Shown here one piece after another: positions 47,380 to 57,381 of a DNA stretch of 64,000 nucleotides (positions are counted from its first letter, which is position 1; every line of letters begins with the position of its first letter). Source of the stretch: Dokdonella sp. (GTDB taxonomy: Bacteria > Pseudomonadota > Gammaproteobacteria > Xanthomonadales > Rhodanobacteraceae); NCBI RefSeq assembly GCF_019634845.1, contig NZ_JAHCAQ010000001.1, forward strand, positions 248,001-312,000. Direction: 5' to 3'. Below the pieces are notes generated by a model. That model was not told where the DNA came from. It made no database searches and was given only the letters and a program-made list of their open reading frames with translations. Position numbers and translations under genes: made by a program.

Positions 47380-48747
47380 CTATCGCACAGGCGGCCGCGG
47401 TTCGACGCGCAGCGGCAGCTCGCCGTCGGCGAGCCGCGCGCGCAGGCGCTGGCCGGGCGTGACCTGCGCGATGCTGTGCACGAGGCGGCCGCTGTCGCCA
47501 TCGAGCAGGATGGCGTAACCGCGCTCGAGGGTGGCCAGCGGACTGACCGCGTGCAGCGCGCGGGCGAGCTGGCCCAGACGCGCCATGGCGCGTTCGAGCT
47601 GCTGCGCCTGCGCGCCGCGCAGGCGACGTGCCAGCAGGTGCAGGCGCTCGTGGCGCTGCGCGAGCAGGGTCGCCGGCGCGCGCAGGTGCAGGCGTCGCTG
47701 CAGGTTGGCCAGGCGTTCGTGGCGACGCTCGAGGGCATGCCGGGCGCTGCGCACGAGTCGTGCGTGGAGCTGGTGCAGGCGCTGCTCGCCGTGGGCGAGG
47801 CGGGCCTGCGGGCGCTGCGAGTTGAGGCGCGCGAGCAGATGGTCGAGGCGCTGGCTGCGCATGTCGAACCGGCGCTGCCAAAGCTGATCGAGTCGCCTGC
47901 GCTGGTGGCCCAGCGTGCGCGCGAGGTCGTTGCGATCGGGAACCAGCAGCTCGGCCGCGGCCGACGGCGTCGGTGCGCGCAGGTCGGCGGCAAAGTCGGC
48001 GATCGTGAAGTCGGTTTCGTGGCCGACGGCGCTGACCACGGCGATCGCGCTGGCGCGGATCGCGCGCGCCACGGCTTCGTCGTTGAACGCCCACAGGTCC
48101 TCGAGCGAACCGCCACCGCGCGTGAGCAGCAGCACGTCGTGGCGCCGCGCGCGCGAGGCCGCGGCGAGCATGGCGACGATCGCTGGCGGCGCTTCCTTGC
48201 CCTGCACCGGCACCGGCAGGATGTCGACCTCGACCAGCGGATAGCGCCGGCGCAGCACGCTCAGCACGTCGCGGACGGCGGCGCCGCTGGGCGAGGTGAT
48301 GACGCCGATGCGGCGTGGCAGGCGCGGCAGTGCGCGCTTGGCCGCCGCATCGAACAGGCCTTCGGCGCCAAGGCGCGCCTTGAGCTCCTCGAACTGGCGT
48401 TGCAGCGCGCCGGTACCGGCTTCCTCCAGCGATTCGACGATGAGCTGGAAGTCGCCGCGCGCCTCGTACAGGCTCACGCGGGCGCGTGCCAGCACGCGCA
48501 TGCCGTCGCCGGGGCGGAAGCGCAGCGAGCTGCTGCGCGGGCGGAACATCGCGCAGCGGATCTGCGCCGCGGCGTCCTTGAGCGTGAAGTACAGGTGGCC
48601 CGACGCCGGCCGCGACAGATTGGAGATCTCGCCCTCGATCCACAGCGGCGGCAGCGCGTCCTCGAGCAGGTCATGGACGAGCCGCGCTAGCGCGGTCGGA
48701 GTCCAGACCTCGCGGGTGGCAACAGGTGGCGGGGCGGGCGTCGGCAT
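47380..48747 (-). CDS. xseA: Exodeoxyribonuclease VII large subunit
   Basis: 455 residues (E. coli has 456). N-terminal OB-fold: VWTPTALARLVHDLLED, VEGEIS-like IEGEISNLSRPASGHLYFTL; catalytic core RIGVITSPSGAAVRDVL, LLTRGGGSLEDLWAFNDE, VSAVGHETDFTIADFAAD; then long coiled coils and ATLERGYAIL. With XseB it degrades single-stranded DNA. Start MPTPAPPP chosen by homology. A 7-bp dyad lies upstream at 48827-48851. xseB is not nearby. Confidence 0.95.
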   Translation of the reverse strand: MPTPAPPPVATREVWTPTALARLVHDLLEDALPPLWIEGEISNLSRPASGHLYFTLKDAAAQIRCAMFRPRSSSLRFRPGDGMRVLARARVSLYEARGDFQLIVESLEEAGTGALQRQFEELKARLGAEGLFDAAAKRALPRLPRRIGVITSPSGAAVRDVLSVLRRRYPLVEVDILPVPVQGKEAPPAIVAMLAAASRARRHDVLLLTRGGGSLEDLWAFNDEAVARAIRASAIAVVSAVGHETDFTIADFAADLRAPTPSAAAELLVPDRNDLARTLGHQRRRLDQLWQRRFDMRSQRLDHLLARLNSQRPQARLAHGEQRLHQLHARLVRSARHALERRHERLANLQRRLHLRAPATLLAQRHERLHLLARRLRGAQAQQLERAMARLGQLARALHAVSPLATLERGYAILLDGDSGRLVHSIAQVTPGQRLRARLADGELPLRVEPRPPVR

Positions 48748-48826
48748 CGTGATGGCCGCGCGGCGGCAGCATGCGGCGCGGACAACGAGTCTGCGCGATC
48801 CTCGGCGCGACCACAACTGTATGCCG

Positions 48827-48851
48827 CAAGATATTGATTGTGCGTATCTTG
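48827..48851. promoter_or_regulatory. Dyad CAAGATA-N11-TATCTTG upstream of xseA
   Basis: Perfect 7-bp inverted repeat with an 11-base AT-rich centre, in a short low-GC patch between the cardiolipin synthase stop and xseA. It could be a protein-binding site for the xseA promoter (minus strand). No regulator is recognised. Confidence 0.4.
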
Positions 48852-48860
48852 ATGCCGCGT

Positions 48861-50270
48861 TCAGTGGCGCCGCCGCAACTGCACGAGGCGCACCGCCAGC
48901 GCGAGCGTGGTCCACAGGCCGAGGACGCCGAGCGGCCAGGCGAACAGGTGCGGCCACAGCAGCGCAACCACCGACAGCAGCAGGATGACGAGCGTGCCGA
49001 GCAGCAGCGGAGCCGCTTCGGCCGCGCCGAGCAGGCGTCGATTGGTGATGGCGGCGCCGACCGAGTTGGCGATGCGCAGCGCGCTCGCCGCGGCGCGGCC
49101 CGAGCTGCCGCCCTGCGGCCGGCCATGCTCGGCGTCGCCTTCATGGCGGCGCGGCCGCGGTGAGCGCAGCACGACTTCGGTGGCATGGCCCAGGTCGTCC
49201 TCGTACTGCGCTTCCATTCGTTGCGCGAACGAGGCGTCCTCGACTGCCACGTCGATCTCGCAGTTGCCGATCCAGCTGGCGAGGTTGAGATTGGTCGAAC
49301 CGACGCGCGCCCAGCGCGAATCGGCCACCGCGGTCTTGGCATGCATCATCGAGCCATTCCACTCGAACACGCGGATGCCGGCTTCGAGCAGCGGCCGGTA
49401 GCCGAGCCGCGACACCGAGCCGACCGCCGGGATGTCGCTCGAACCGGGCACCAGCAGACGCACGTCGACGCCGTCGTGCGCCGCGGCGATCAGTGCCTGC
49501 ACATACGGCGCGACGCCGACGAAATAGGCATCGGCCAGCCACAGGTTGCGCCGCGCGATGCCGGCGACGAGCTGGTCGAGTCGGTACAGGCCGGCCGTGT
49601 TGGGCAGGGCTGCCACCACGCGCAGGTCGACCGTCCCCGCGTCGGCGATCGGCGTGGCCGCCTGCAGCACCGTGTCGGGCAGGGCCGGGCCCATCTGTGC
49701 CCACACGGCCGCGAACGCCTGCACGAGCTCGTCGACGGCGGGACCACGGATCGCCACCGCGCTGTCGCGCCATGCCGGTACGCCGCGCGCCGGGTCACCG
49801 AGCCAGGCGCCGCTGACGCAGATGCCGCCGACGAAGCCGACCGTGCGGTCGATCACGAGCAGCTTGCGGTGGTCGCGCGAGAGCCAGCCGAATGGGCTGA
49901 GCAGGCGCGGCGCATTGTAGGTGCGCAGCTCGCCGCCGGCGGCGAGCAGTTCGCGCCACAGGCGCAGGCCCGACTGGCCGAGGCAGCCGAGCCAGTCGCG
50001 CGTGACGCAGACGCGCACGCCGGCCCGCGCGCGTTCGGCCAGGGCAGCGGCGAACTCGCGGCCGACGTCGTCGTCGCGGAAGATGTAGTTGGCGAACAGG
50101 ATATGGTCGGTGGCGCTGCGGATCGCCGCCAGCCAGGCCGCGTAGGCGCTGGCCGCGTCGACATGCAGGTCGAGCGCGTTGCCGGCAACGAGCGGCGCGC
50201 CGGCGGCGCGGCTCAAGGCCTGCTCGGCGAGCTGGCGTTGCGGACTCGGGCGGAACGGCGCGTCGGGCAT
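48861..50270 (-). CDS. Phospholipase D-type cardiolipin synthase (ClsB-like)
   Basis: 469 residues with two HKD motifs: H134, K136, D141 in DHRKLLVID and H310, K312, D317 in [11 protein letters not shown], each followed by the expected GSTN-type stretch ([10 protein letters not shown]). No N-terminal membrane anchor, as in ClsB; two hydrophobic segments at the C-terminus (residues about 415-460) could anchor it. It joins phosphatidyl groups to make cardiolipin or a related lipid. The C-terminal hydrophobic addition is longer than in E. coli ClsB. It is divergent from ispG across 108 bases. Confidence 0.85.
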   Translation of the reverse strand: MPDAPFRPSPQRQLAEQALSRAAGAPLVAGNALDLHVDAASAYAAWLAAIRSATDHILFANYIFRDDDVGREFAAALAERARAGVRVCVTRDWLGCLGQSGLRLWRELLAAGGELRTYNAPRLLSPFGWLSRDHRKLLVIDRTVGFVGGICVSGAWLGDPARGVPAWRDSAVAIRGPAVDELVQAFAAVWAQMGPALPDTVLQAATPIADAGTVDLRVVAALPNTAGLYRLDQLVAGIARRNLWLADAYFVGVAPYVQALIAAAHDGVDVRLLVPGSSDIPAVGSVSRLGYRPLLEAGIRVFEWNGSMMHAKTAVADSRWARVGSTNLNLASWIGNCEIDVAVEDASFAQRMEAQYEDDLGHATEVVLRSPRPRRHEGDAEHGRPQGGSSGRAAASALRIANSVGAAITNRRLLGAAEAAPLLLGTLVILLLSVVALLWPHLFAWPLGVLGLWTTLALAVRLVQLRRRH

Positions 50271-50378
50271 GGCGGCAGTGTAGCGAAGGCGACGCTGCCG
50301 GGCCGGTGCGGTTGGCCATTGTGCGAAAATGCGCGACTGCCGCCCTGCGGCCACCCGTTTCCCGGAGTCACCCGCGAC

Positions 50379-51617
50379 ATGAATCCTTCCGTTTCCAGTG
50401 GCATTGCGCGCCGCGCGAGCGTGCCGGTCGTGGTGGGCAGGATCACGGTCGGTGGCAGCGCGCCGGTCGTGGTGCAGTCGATGACCAACACCGATACCGC
50501 CGACGTTGCCGCCACCGCACGCCAGGTGGCCGAACTCGCGCGCGCGGGTTCCGAGCTGGTGCGCGTCACGGTCAACACCCACGAGGCCGCGGCGGCCGTG
50601 CCGCATATCCGCGAGCGGCTCGACATGATGGGCGTGTCGGTGCCGTTGATCGGTGATTTCCACTACAACGGCCATCAGTTGCTCGAACGCGAACCGGCCT
50701 GCGGCCGCGCGCTGGCCAAGTACCGCATCAACCCCGGCAATGTCGGCTTCGGCAAGAAGAAGGACACCCAGTTCGCGGCCATCATCGACAGCGCGCTGCG
50801 CAACGACAAGCCCGTGCGCATCGGCGCCAACTGGGGCTCGCTCGACCAGGCCATGCTGGCCGCGCTGATGGACGACAACCACGCGCGCGCCGAACCGTGG
50901 GACGCCGCGCGAGTCGCGCGCGAGGCGCTGATCCGCTCGGCGCTCGATTCGGCCGCGCGTGCCGAGGAACTGGGTCTGGCGCGCGACCACATCATCCTGT
51001 CGTGCAAGGTGTCGGGTGTGCAGGAGCTCATCGCGGTCTACCGCGATCTCGCCGCGCGCTGCGACTACGCGCTGCATCTGGGCCTGACCGAAGCCGGCAT
51101 GGGCAGCAAGGGCATCGTCGCCTCGAGCGCGGCGCTGGCCGTGCTGCTGCAGGAAGGCATCGGCGACACGATCCGCATCTCGCTCACGCCCGAGCCGGGC
51201 GAGTCGCGCACGCGCGAGGTCATCGTCGCGCAGGAACTGCTGCAGACGATGGGCCTGCGCGCGTTCACACCGCTGGTCACCGCCTGCCCGGGTTGCGGTC
51301 GCACCACCAGCACGCTGTTCCAGCAGATCGCCAAGACCGTGCAGGACCATGTGCGGGCGAAGATGCCCGAGTGGCGCATCAAGTACGACGGCGTCGAAAA
51401 CCTCACGCTCGCGGTGATGGGCTGCGTGGTCAACGGGCCAGGCGAATCGCGCCATGCCGACATCGGCATCTCGCTGCCTGGCACCGGCGAGGCGCCGGCG
51501 GCGCCGGTGTTCATCGACGGCGAAAAGGCGCTGACGCTGCGCGGCGAACATATCGCCGAGGAATTCGTCACGCTCGTCGAGGATTACGTCGCGCGGCGCT
51601 ACGCGCAGCGCCAGTAG
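50379..51617 (+). CDS. ispG: IspG, (E)-4-hydroxy-3-methylbut-2-enyl-diphosphate synthase
   Basis: 412 residues. TIM-barrel N-terminus with [19 protein letters not shown] and RINPGNVG, [4Fe-4S] ligands C303 and C306 in ACPGCGRTT and C349 in [11 protein letters not shown]. It makes HMBPP in the MEP isoprenoid pathway, so the organism uses this route rather than mevalonate. GGAG lies at 50364-50367 before ATG 50379. Confidence 0.97.
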   Translation: MNPSVSSGIARRASVPVVVGRITVGGSAPVVVQSMTNTDTADVAATARQVAELARAGSELVRVTVNTHEAAAAVPHIRERLDMMGVSVPLIGDFHYNGHQLLEREPACGRALAKYRINPGNVGFGKKKDTQFAAIIDSALRNDKPVRIGANWGSLDQAMLAALMDDNHARAEPWDAARVAREALIRSALDSAARAEELGLARDHIILSCKVSGVQELIAVYRDLAARCDYALHLGLTEAGMGSKGIVASSAALAVLLQEGIGDTIRISLTPEPGESRTREVIVAQELLQTMGLRAFTPLVTACPGCGRTTSTLFQQIAKTVQDHVRAKMPEWRIKYDGVENLTLAVMGCVVNGPGESRHADIGISLPGTGEAPAAPVFIDGEKALTLRGEHIAEEFVTLVEDYVARRYAQRQ

Positions 51618-51656
51618 CGCCGGGCGGCGCGATCAGCGCACCAAGGGCGCCGCAGC

Positions 51657-52637
51657 TCACTCGGCGGGCTGGCTCAGCACCTGCGGCGCCGCCTGATGGC
51701 GCTGCCGCGCCAGGCGCGCCTCGCGCCGCGCGATGTAGAGACTGGCGCCCACCACGATGAGCGCACCGCACACGGTGTAGCGGTCGGGTGCTTCGGCAAA
51801 CAGCAGCCAGGCGAGTATGGCCACGAACACGAGCTGCAGGTAGCTGAACGGCGCCAGCGTCGAGGCTTCGGACAGCCGCAGCGCATGGGTCCAGAAATAC
51901 TGCCCGGCGGTGCCGAGCACGCCGAGTGCGATCAGCAGCGGCCACAGCTCGGCGCTCGGCCATTGCCAAACGGCCAGCGCGGCCGGCAGCGACAGCGGCA
52001 CCCATAGCCAGGTCGTCAGCAGCACGATGGTGGCGACCGGATCGGTGCGCGACAGGAACTTGATGCTGATCGTCACCGCGCCCGAGCAGGCCGCCGCGAA
52101 CAGGGCCACGAGGCTGGCCTGCGTGAACGCATCGCTGCCGGGGCGCACGATCACGAGTACGCCGATGAAGCCGGCCACCACCGCGCTCCAGCGCCGCAGG
52201 CGCACGATTTCGCCAAGGAACATCACCGCGCCGATCGTCACGAACAGCGGCGAGGAATACGACAGTGCGATCGCCTGCGCCAGCGGCAGGTGCGCGATCG
52301 ACCAGAAACCGGCCAGCATCGACACCGCGCCGATGGCGCAGCGCAGTACATAGAACATGAGGCGATCGGTGTAGAGCGTGCGCCAGCCATGGCGCAGCAG
52401 CAGTGGCATGGCCGCGAGCGCGCCGAAGAAGCTGCGCAGGAAGGCGATCTGGAATGGATGCAGGTGGTTCGCGCCGATGCGGATCAGCACCGCCATCACG
52501 CCGAAGCACACGGTGCTCGTCACCATCATGACGATCGCACGCCGCGGCAGGGCCGAAGCGGCGGGAACGGCGATCGCGGGAGCGTCCAAGTACGGCGACA
52601 ACGATGGGGCGGCCGCGCATGCTAGCACTGTCCGCAT
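51657..52637 (-). CDS. EamA/DMT-family permease
   Basis: 326 residues with ten predicted transmembrane helices in two EamA repeats, e.g. [20 protein letters not shown] (TM1), [16 protein letters not shown] and the second repeat ending [21 protein letters not shown] drug/metabolite-type exporter of unknown substrate. The start used puts about 33 residues before TM1; a later Met is possible. It is divergent from kdsB. Confidence 0.85.
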   Translation of the reverse strand: MRTVLACAAAPSLSPYLDAPAIAVPAASALPRRAIVMMVTSTVCFGVMAVLIRIGANHLHPFQIAFLRSFFGALAAMPLLLRHGWRTLYTDRLMFYVLRCAIGAVSMLAGFWSIAHLPLAQAIALSYSSPLFVTIGAVMFLGEIVRLRRWSAVVAGFIGVLVIVRPGSDAFTQASLVALFAAACSGAVTISIKFLSRTDPVATIVLLTTWLWVPLSLPAALAVWQWPSAELWPLLIALGVLGTAGQYFWTHALRLSEASTLAPFSYLQLVFVAILAWLLFAEAPDRYTVCGALIVVGASLYIARREARLARQRHQAAPQVLSQPAE

Positions 52638-52690
52638 TGTCGCCGGGGCCTGCGCTCGGCTACGCTGCGCCGCTGGTTTCCCGGGTGTTC

Positions 52691-53470
52691 ATGATGTCCG
52701 CAGTGCCTGCCTTCATCGTCGCCATTCCCGCGCGCTACGCCTCCACGCGACTGCCGGGCAAGCCCCTCGCGGCACTGGCCGGCGAGCCGCTCGTGCTGCA
52801 CGTGGCGCGGCGCGCGCTGGCCGCAGGTGCGGACGCGGTGGTCGTCGCCACCGACGATGCGCGCATCGCGCAGGCACTGGCCGGCAGCGGCGTCGAGGTG
52901 GCGATGACGCGCGCCGACCACGCTTCGGGCAGCGATCGCCTGGCCGAGGTGGCCACCCGGCTGCGCTGGGCCGACGCCGCCATCGTGGTCAACCTGCAGG
53001 GCGACGAACCGTTGGCGCCGCCAAGCGGCATCCGCGCGGTGGCGCAGGCACTGGCCGACGACGCCGCGCCGATGGCGACGCTGGCGACGCCGCTGACGAC
53101 GAGCGAGGAGCTGTTCGATCCGAACGTGGTCAAGCTCGTGCGGCGGGGCGACGGCCGCGCGCTGTACTTCTCGCGCGCGCCGCTGCCGTGGCCGCGCGAT
53201 GCGTTCGCGCGCTCGCGCGAGGTGCTGCCGCCGGCCACGCCGTTCCTGCGCCACATCGGCATTTATGCCTATCGCGCCGGTTTCCTGCGCCAGTTCGCCC
53301 AGCTTGCGCCGACGCCGCTCGAGCGCGCCGAATCGTTGGAGCAATTGCGTGCGCTCGAACATGGCCATGCGATCGCGGTGCGGCTCGCGCCAGAGCCGTT
53401 CCCGGCCGGCGTCGACACGCCGCAGGATCTTGCGCGCGTCGAACGCATGCTCGCCCAGGGCGCGCGATGA
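52691..53470 (+). CDS. kdsB: KdsB, CMP-KDO synthetase (3-deoxy-manno-octulosonate cytidylyltransferase)
   Basis: 259 residues. Begins [20 protein letters not shown] (nucleotide-binding loop) with [23 protein letters not shown] and [12 protein letters not shown]. It activates KDO with CTP for lipid A core synthesis. Two adjacent Met codons (52691, 52694) are equally good starts. Its stop overlaps the next start (ATGA), so the phosphatase is translationally coupled. Confidence 0.96.
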   Translation: MMSAVPAFIVAIPARYASTRLPGKPLAALAGEPLVLHVARRALAAGADAVVVATDDARIAQALAGSGVEVAMTRADHASGSDRLAEVATRLRWADAAIVVNLQGDEPLAPPSGIRAVAQALADDAAPMATLATPLTTSEELFDPNVVKLVRRGDGRALYFSRAPLPWPRDAFARSREVLPPATPFLRHIGIYAYRAGFLRQFAQLAPTPLERAESLEQLRALEHGHAIAVRLAPEPFPAGVDTPQDLARVERMLAQGAR

Positions 53471-53913
53471 CCCGCATCCTGTTCGTCTGCCTGGGCAACA
53501 TCTGCCGCTCGCCGACGCTCGAGGCGGTGGCGCGCGTGGAGTTCGCGCGCGCCGGGCTCGCGGTCGCGGTCGATTCGGCCGGCACCGCCGATTACCACGC
53601 CGGCCAGCCACCCGACCGCCGGTCGATCGCAGCCGGTGCGGCCCATGGCTATGACCTGTCGGCGTTGCGTGCACGCCAGATCGTCGCGGCCGACTTCACG
53701 CGCTTCGATCGCATCCTCGCTGCCGACCGCGCCAACCTGCGTGACCTGGCCGCGCTGCGTGGCGGTCGCGGCACGCAGCCGGCGCTGTTCCTGCCCGACG
53801 CCGAGGTGCCCGATCCCTACTACGGCGGGCCGGCCGACTTCGAGCGCGTGATCGAGCTTGCGCGCACCGGCATGGCGGCACTGATCGCCGAGCTGCGCGG
53901 CGGGCCGCGCTGA
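53467..53913 (+). CDS. Low-molecular-weight protein-tyrosine phosphatase
   Basis: 148 residues. The P-loop is [11 protein letters not shown] (nucleophile C8, C13, R14) and the general acid Asp is in [12 protein letters not shown]. Bacterial members remove phosphate from tyrosine kinases of the exopolysaccharide type or from small substrates. Its coupling to kdsB is the common arrangement in xanthomonads and related bacteria. No partner kinase is in the window. Confidence 0.93.
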   Translation: MTRILFVCLGNICRSPTLEAVARVEFARAGLAVAVDSAGTADYHAGQPPDRRSIAAGAAHGYDLSALRARQIVAADFTRFDRILAADRANLRDLAALRGGRGTQPALFLPDAEVPDPYYGGPADFERVIELARTGMAALIAELRGGPR

Positions 53914-53939
53914 GGCGCGGCGCGGGTGGCGTCGCGGCA

Positions 53940-53945
53940 TACAAT
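53940..53945 (+). promoter_or_regulatory. -10-like box immediately before uvrC
   Basis: TACAAT, ending seven bases before the uvrC GTG. Transcription starting at the usual distance would begin at or next to the start codon. No -35 is recognisable. Confidence 0.4.
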
Positions 53946-53951
53946 CGGGCC

Positions 53952-55820
53952 GTGAGCGACACCGCGTTTCCTCCTTTCGACGGCAAGGCCTTCGTGCGCA
54001 CCCTGACCGGTGCGCCGGGCGTGTATCGCATGTTCGATGCGCGTGGCGACCTGCTCTACGTCGGCAAGGCCGGCAACCTCGCCAGGCGGGTCGGCAGCTA
54101 TTTCCTCAAGCCGAACATGGATCCGCGCATCGCCTCGATGGTGAGCCAGGTGGCGCGCATGGAGACCACCGTCACGCGCACCGAGGCCGAGGCGCTGCTG
54201 CTCGAGGCCCAGCTCATCAAGTCGCTGCGGCCGCGTTACAACATCGTGCTGCGCGACGACAAGAGCTATCCCTACATCCACCTCACCGGCCCCAGGAGCG
54301 GCGCGCAGGCACCGACCGCCGACGCCGCGCCGAGCGAGCGCTACCCGCGGCTGGAGTTCCATCGGGGTGCGCGCGACGGCGGGGGGCGCTACTTTGGCCC
54401 GTTCCCGAGCGCGGGCGCGGTGCGCGAGAGCCTGGACCTGATCCAGAAGCTGTTTCGCCTGCGCAACTGCGAGGACAGCTATTTCCGCAACCGTTCGCGG
54501 CCTTGCCTGCAGTACCAGATCGGTCGCTGCACGGCGCCGTGCGTGGGTTACGTCGACGCGGCAGCCTATGCCGAGCAGGTGCGCCATGCGCAGATGTTCC
54601 TCGACGGCAAGGCCGGTGCGGTGATGGACGAACTCGTTGCGCAGATGGAAGCGGCCAGCGCCGGCCTCGCGTTCGAGCGTGCCGCCGCGATCCGTGACCA
54701 GATCGCGGCGGTCAAGCGCGTGCAGGCGCATCACTATGTGCAGGGTGCGAGCACCGACATGGACGTGATCGCCTGTGCGCTCGACGGCGGTGTCGCCTGC
54801 GTCAGCGTGCTGTTCTTCCGCAACGGCATCAGCCTGGGCTCGCGCGATTTCTTCCCGCGTCTGGCCGGCTGCAGCGAGCCGGCGACGGTGCTGGGCTCGT
54901 TCCTCGCCCAGTATTACCTCGACCGGCCGCTGCCGCGCGAGCTCGTCGTGAGCGACGCGCCGGTGGACGGCGCGGCGCTGGTGGCGGCGCTGAGCGAGCG
55001 CTGTGGCCATGCCGTCGAGATCAAGTCGCGTGTGCGCAACGAGCGCGCGCGCTTCCTCGATCTCGCGCGCCGCAACGCACAGGCCGCGCTGGCGGCGCGC
55101 CTGGCCAGCAAGCAGACGCTGCTGGTGCGACTGGAGGCGCTGCGCGAGCTGCTCGGCATGGAGGAGACGCCGCAGCGCATCGAGTGTTTCGACATCAGCC
55201 ACACGATGGGCGAGGCGACGGTGGCAGCGTGTGTCGTGTTCGGTGCCGACGGTGCCGACAAGTCGCAGTACCGGCGCTACAACATCACCGGCATCACGCC
55301 CGGCGACGACTACGCCGCCATGCACCAGGCCCTGCAGCGGCGCTACAAGCGCGTGCAGGCGGGCGAGGGCGTGCTGCCGGACCTGCTGCTCATCGATGGC
55401 GGAGCGGGCCAGGTGCGGCAGGCGGTCGACGTGCTCAACGAGCTCGGCGTCGAGGGCGTGCCGATCGTCGGCGTGGCCAAGGGCGCGGCGCGCCGCGCCG
55501 GCGACGAGACGCTGATCCTCGCCGACAGCGGACGCAGTGTGTTCCCGGGGCCCGAGTCGCCGGCCTCGCACCTGATCCAGGCGGTGCGTGACGAGGCGCA
55601 TCGGTTCGCGATCGGCGGCCATCGCGGGCGACGCGAGAAGGCGCGCGAGACCAGCACGCTCGAGGAGATTCCCGGCATCGGGCCGCGCCGGCGCGCGGCG
55701 CTGCTGCGCCACTTCGGTGGCCTGGGCGGTTTGGCGCGGGCCGGCGTGGAGGAGCTCATGGAGGTGGCGGGTATCCGCCGCGAGCTGGCCGAGCGCATTT
55801 ACGGCGCATTCCACGGATAA
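53952..55820 (+). CDS. uvrC: UvrC, excinuclease ABC subunit C
   Basis: 622 residues from GTG 53952. N-terminal GIY-YIG nuclease GVYRMFDARGDLLYVGKAG, Cys-rich patch near CLQYQIGRCTAPCVG, UVR motif, RNase H-like C-terminal nuclease with IECFDISHTMGEATVAACVV, and a helix-hairpin-helix pair (EEIPGIGPRRRAALLRHFGG). Makes both incisions in nucleotide excision repair. There is no Shine-Dalgarno, and the preceding TACAAT leaves almost no leader. pgsA follows by nine bases. Confidence 0.97.
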   Translation: MSDTAFPPFDGKAFVRTLTGAPGVYRMFDARGDLLYVGKAGNLARRVGSYFLKPNMDPRIASMVSQVARMETTVTRTEAEALLLEAQLIKSLRPRYNIVLRDDKSYPYIHLTGPRSGAQAPTADAAPSERYPRLEFHRGARDGGGRYFGPFPSAGAVRESLDLIQKLFRLRNCEDSYFRNRSRPCLQYQIGRCTAPCVGYVDAAAYAEQVRHAQMFLDGKAGAVMDELVAQMEAASAGLAFERAAAIRDQIAAVKRVQAHHYVQGASTDMDVIACALDGGVACVSVLFFRNGISLGSRDFFPRLAGCSEPATVLGSFLAQYYLDRPLPRELVVSDAPVDGAALVAALSERCGHAVEIKSRVRNERARFLDLARRNAQAALAARLASKQTLLVRLEALRELLGMEETPQRIECFDISHTMGEATVAACVVFGADGADKSQYRRYNITGITPGDDYAAMHQALQRRYKRVQAGEGVLPDLLLIDGGAGQVRQAVDVLNELGVEGVPIVGVAKGAARRAGDETLILADSGRSVFPGPESPASHLIQAVRDEAHRFAIGGHRGRREKARETSTLEEIPGIGPRRRAALLRHFGGLGGLARAGVEELMEVAGIRRELAERIYGAFHG

Positions 55821-55829
55821 TGCCCGGCG

Positions 55830-56390
55830 ATGACGATCACGATCCCCACCATCCTGACGCTGTTCCGCATCGCGTTGCTGCCGGTCATGGTGGTCGTGTA
55901 CTACCTGCCGTTCCGTGGCGCCAACATCGCCGCCGCGCTCGTGTTCGTGGCGGCCGCGGTCACCGACTGGGCCGATGGCTGGATCGCGCGGCGTTGGAAC
56001 ATGGGCTCGGCCTTCGGCGCCTTCCTCGATCCGGTTGCCGACAAGCTGATGGTGGCCGTGACGCTGTTCCTGCTCGTGCAGGACAATCCGACCCCGCTGC
56101 TCGCGATCACCAGCGCGGTCATCGTCGGGCGCGAGATCAGCATTTCGGCGTTGCGCGAATGGATGGCCGAGATCGGCCAGCGCGCCACGGTACGGGTGGC
56201 GATGATCGGCAAGGTCAAGACCGCGATGCAGATCGTCGCGATCGTCGTGTTGCTCTACCAGCACGATTCCGAAGAACTGCGCCTGTTTCGCGTCGGCGAA
56301 TCGCTGCTGGTGCTCGCCGCCATCCTCACGATCTGGTCGGGCCTGCAATACGTGCTGGCCGCCTGGCCGATCCTGCGCGAGCAGAAATAG
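55830..56390 (+). CDS. pgsA: PgsA, CDP-diacylglycerol-glycerol-3-phosphate 3-phosphatidyltransferase
   Basis: 186 residues with the CDP-alcohol phosphatidyltransferase motif DGWIARRWNMGSAFGAFLDP plus VAD (DGx2ARx8Gx3Dx3D), preceded by TIPTILTLFRIALLPVMVVV. An inner-membrane enzyme making phosphatidylglycerol phosphate, the precursor for the cardiolipin synthase encoded at 48861-50270. uvrC-pgsA is a conserved pair. Confidence 0.96.
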   Translation: MTITIPTILTLFRIALLPVMVVVYYLPFRGANIAAALVFVAAAVTDWADGWIARRWNMGSAFGAFLDPVADKLMVAVTLFLLVQDNPTPLLAITSAVIVGREISISALREWMAEIGQRATVRVAMIGKVKTAMQIVAIVVLLYQHDSEELRLFRVGESLLVLAAILTIWSGLQYVLAAWPILREQK

Positions 56391-56458
56391 CGCGGCAGGC
56401 GAGGTGCCCGTCGGCGCCCGGATCGCCCTGCTGCGGCTCGGGTTGGTGCGGTGGGGTG

Positions 56459-56542
56459 TGCCCGGGGCCGGACTCGAACCGGCATGACCTTGCGGTCGAG
56501 GGATTTTAAGTCCCTTGCGTCTACCGATTTCGCCACCCGGGC
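56459..56542 (-). tRNA. tRNA-Leu(UAA)
   Basis: Read on the minus strand: acceptor GCCCGGG/CCCGGGC, D arm GGCGAAATCGGTAGACGC, anticodon loop CTTAAAA (anticodon TAA) in stem AGGGA/TCCCT, long variable arm, T arm GCCGG-TTCGAGT-CCGGC. 84 nt to the discriminator A; no genomic CCA. Faces pgsA. Confidence 0.95.
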
Positions 56543-56594
56543 GCGTGGCGCGCGCGGTGCGCGTCGGCGGGAGTTGCGGCTCCGTGGGGAGCGT

Positions 56595-56668
56595 TGGAGG
56601 CCTGGGTCGGAATCGAACCGGCGTACGCGGATTTGCAGTCCGCTGCATGACCACTCTGCCACCAGGCC
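56595..56668 (-). tRNA. tRNA-Cys(GCA)
   Basis: Minus strand: acceptor GGCCTGG/CCAGGCC, anticodon stem-loop GCGGA-CTGCAAA-TCCGC (anticodon GCA), T arm CCGG-TTCGATT-CCGA region, discriminator T, encoded CCA. 74 nt, the usual length. Confidence 0.96.
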
Positions 56669-56765
56669 GGTGACACTGCATCCTGCTGCCGCGCTGCTGC
56701 CGGTGACCCGTGGCGCCCGCTGCGCGGGGCCCGCGGATGACGCGTCGATGTAGCCGCAAGCGCTG

Positions 56766-56797
56766 CAAAAAACGAAACCCCGGCGCGCCGGGGTTTC
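56766..56797 (-). terminator. Intrinsic terminator after tRNA-Gly
   Basis: On the minus strand GAAACCCCGGC-GC-GCCGGGGTTTC (11-bp stem, 56774-56797) is followed by G and six Ts (56767-56772 as A on the plus strand). It lies 11 bases after the tRNA-Gly 3' end and before tRNA-Cys. Confidence 0.88.
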
Positions 56798-56808
56798 ATC
56801 ACATGTCC

Positions 56809-56884
<76 letters not shown>

Positions 56885-56895
56885 GTGGGACGCGC

Positions 56896-56923
56896 ATCAT
56901 ACGTTTTGGCGTGCGGGTGTCAA
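56896..56923 (-). promoter_or_regulatory. Strong sigma-70 promoter of the tRNA-Gly gene
   Basis: On the minus strand TTGACA (56923-56918), 16 bases, TATGAT (56901-56896), then a GC-rich discriminator GCGCGTCCC before tRNA-Gly, whose 5' end is 11 bases beyond the -10. A consensus -35 with a GC-rich discriminator is the layout expected of a stringently controlled stable-RNA promoter. Confidence 0.88.
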
Positions 56924-57038
56924 CCCTTGCCGCCCGCGCGGCCGCCGGCGCCGGCTGCGCGGGGCGGCGGCAGGCGCATGACGATACCGGCAGTTGGCGC
57001 TACTCTGGCCGCTGCGGCAGCGGCAGCGGAGCATGCGG

Positions 57039-57305
57039 GTGGCAACCGGTTGGGCAGGTGATGGCGCGGTGCAGGACCAGATCGACGCGACGGTCGCCGA
57101 CGCGGTGCAGCGTGCGCGCAGCCGCCTGCAGCAGGGGCCCAGTCTCAGCCACTGCGAAGAGTGTTCGGCGCCGATTCCGGCGGCGCGCCGCAAGGCGCTG
57201 CCGGGTGTGCGCCTGTGCGTACCCTGCCAGCAGGCACACGACGCGGACGCGGCGCGGTTCAGCCCCTACAACCGGCGTGGCAGCAAGGACAGCCAGTTGC
57301 GTTGA
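57039..57305 (+). CDS. ybiI: YbiI-type DksA/TraR C4 zinc-finger protein
   Basis: 88 residues, exactly the E. coli YbiI length: starts (V)ATGWAGDGAVQDQIDATV, zinc cysteines C39, C42, C60, C63 in CEECSAPIPAARRKALPGVR and CVPC, ends YNRRGSKDSQLR. A GTG start at 57039 with GGAG seven bases before it is preferred; the ATG at 57033 lies only one base after that GGAG. The function is unknown; it lacks the DksA coiled-coil tip. Divergent from tRNA-Gly. Confidence 0.92.
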   Translation: MATGWAGDGAVQDQIDATVADAVQRARSRLQQGPSLSHCEECSAPIPAARRKALPGVRLCVPCQQAHDADAARFSPYNRRGSKDSQLR

Positions 57306-57381
57306 TCGCTGCGCGTTCGCGCAGTGACCGCCGGTCCACGTATCCTTGGCGTTTTCCATCCTGCGCAGCGAGTCCCACGCC

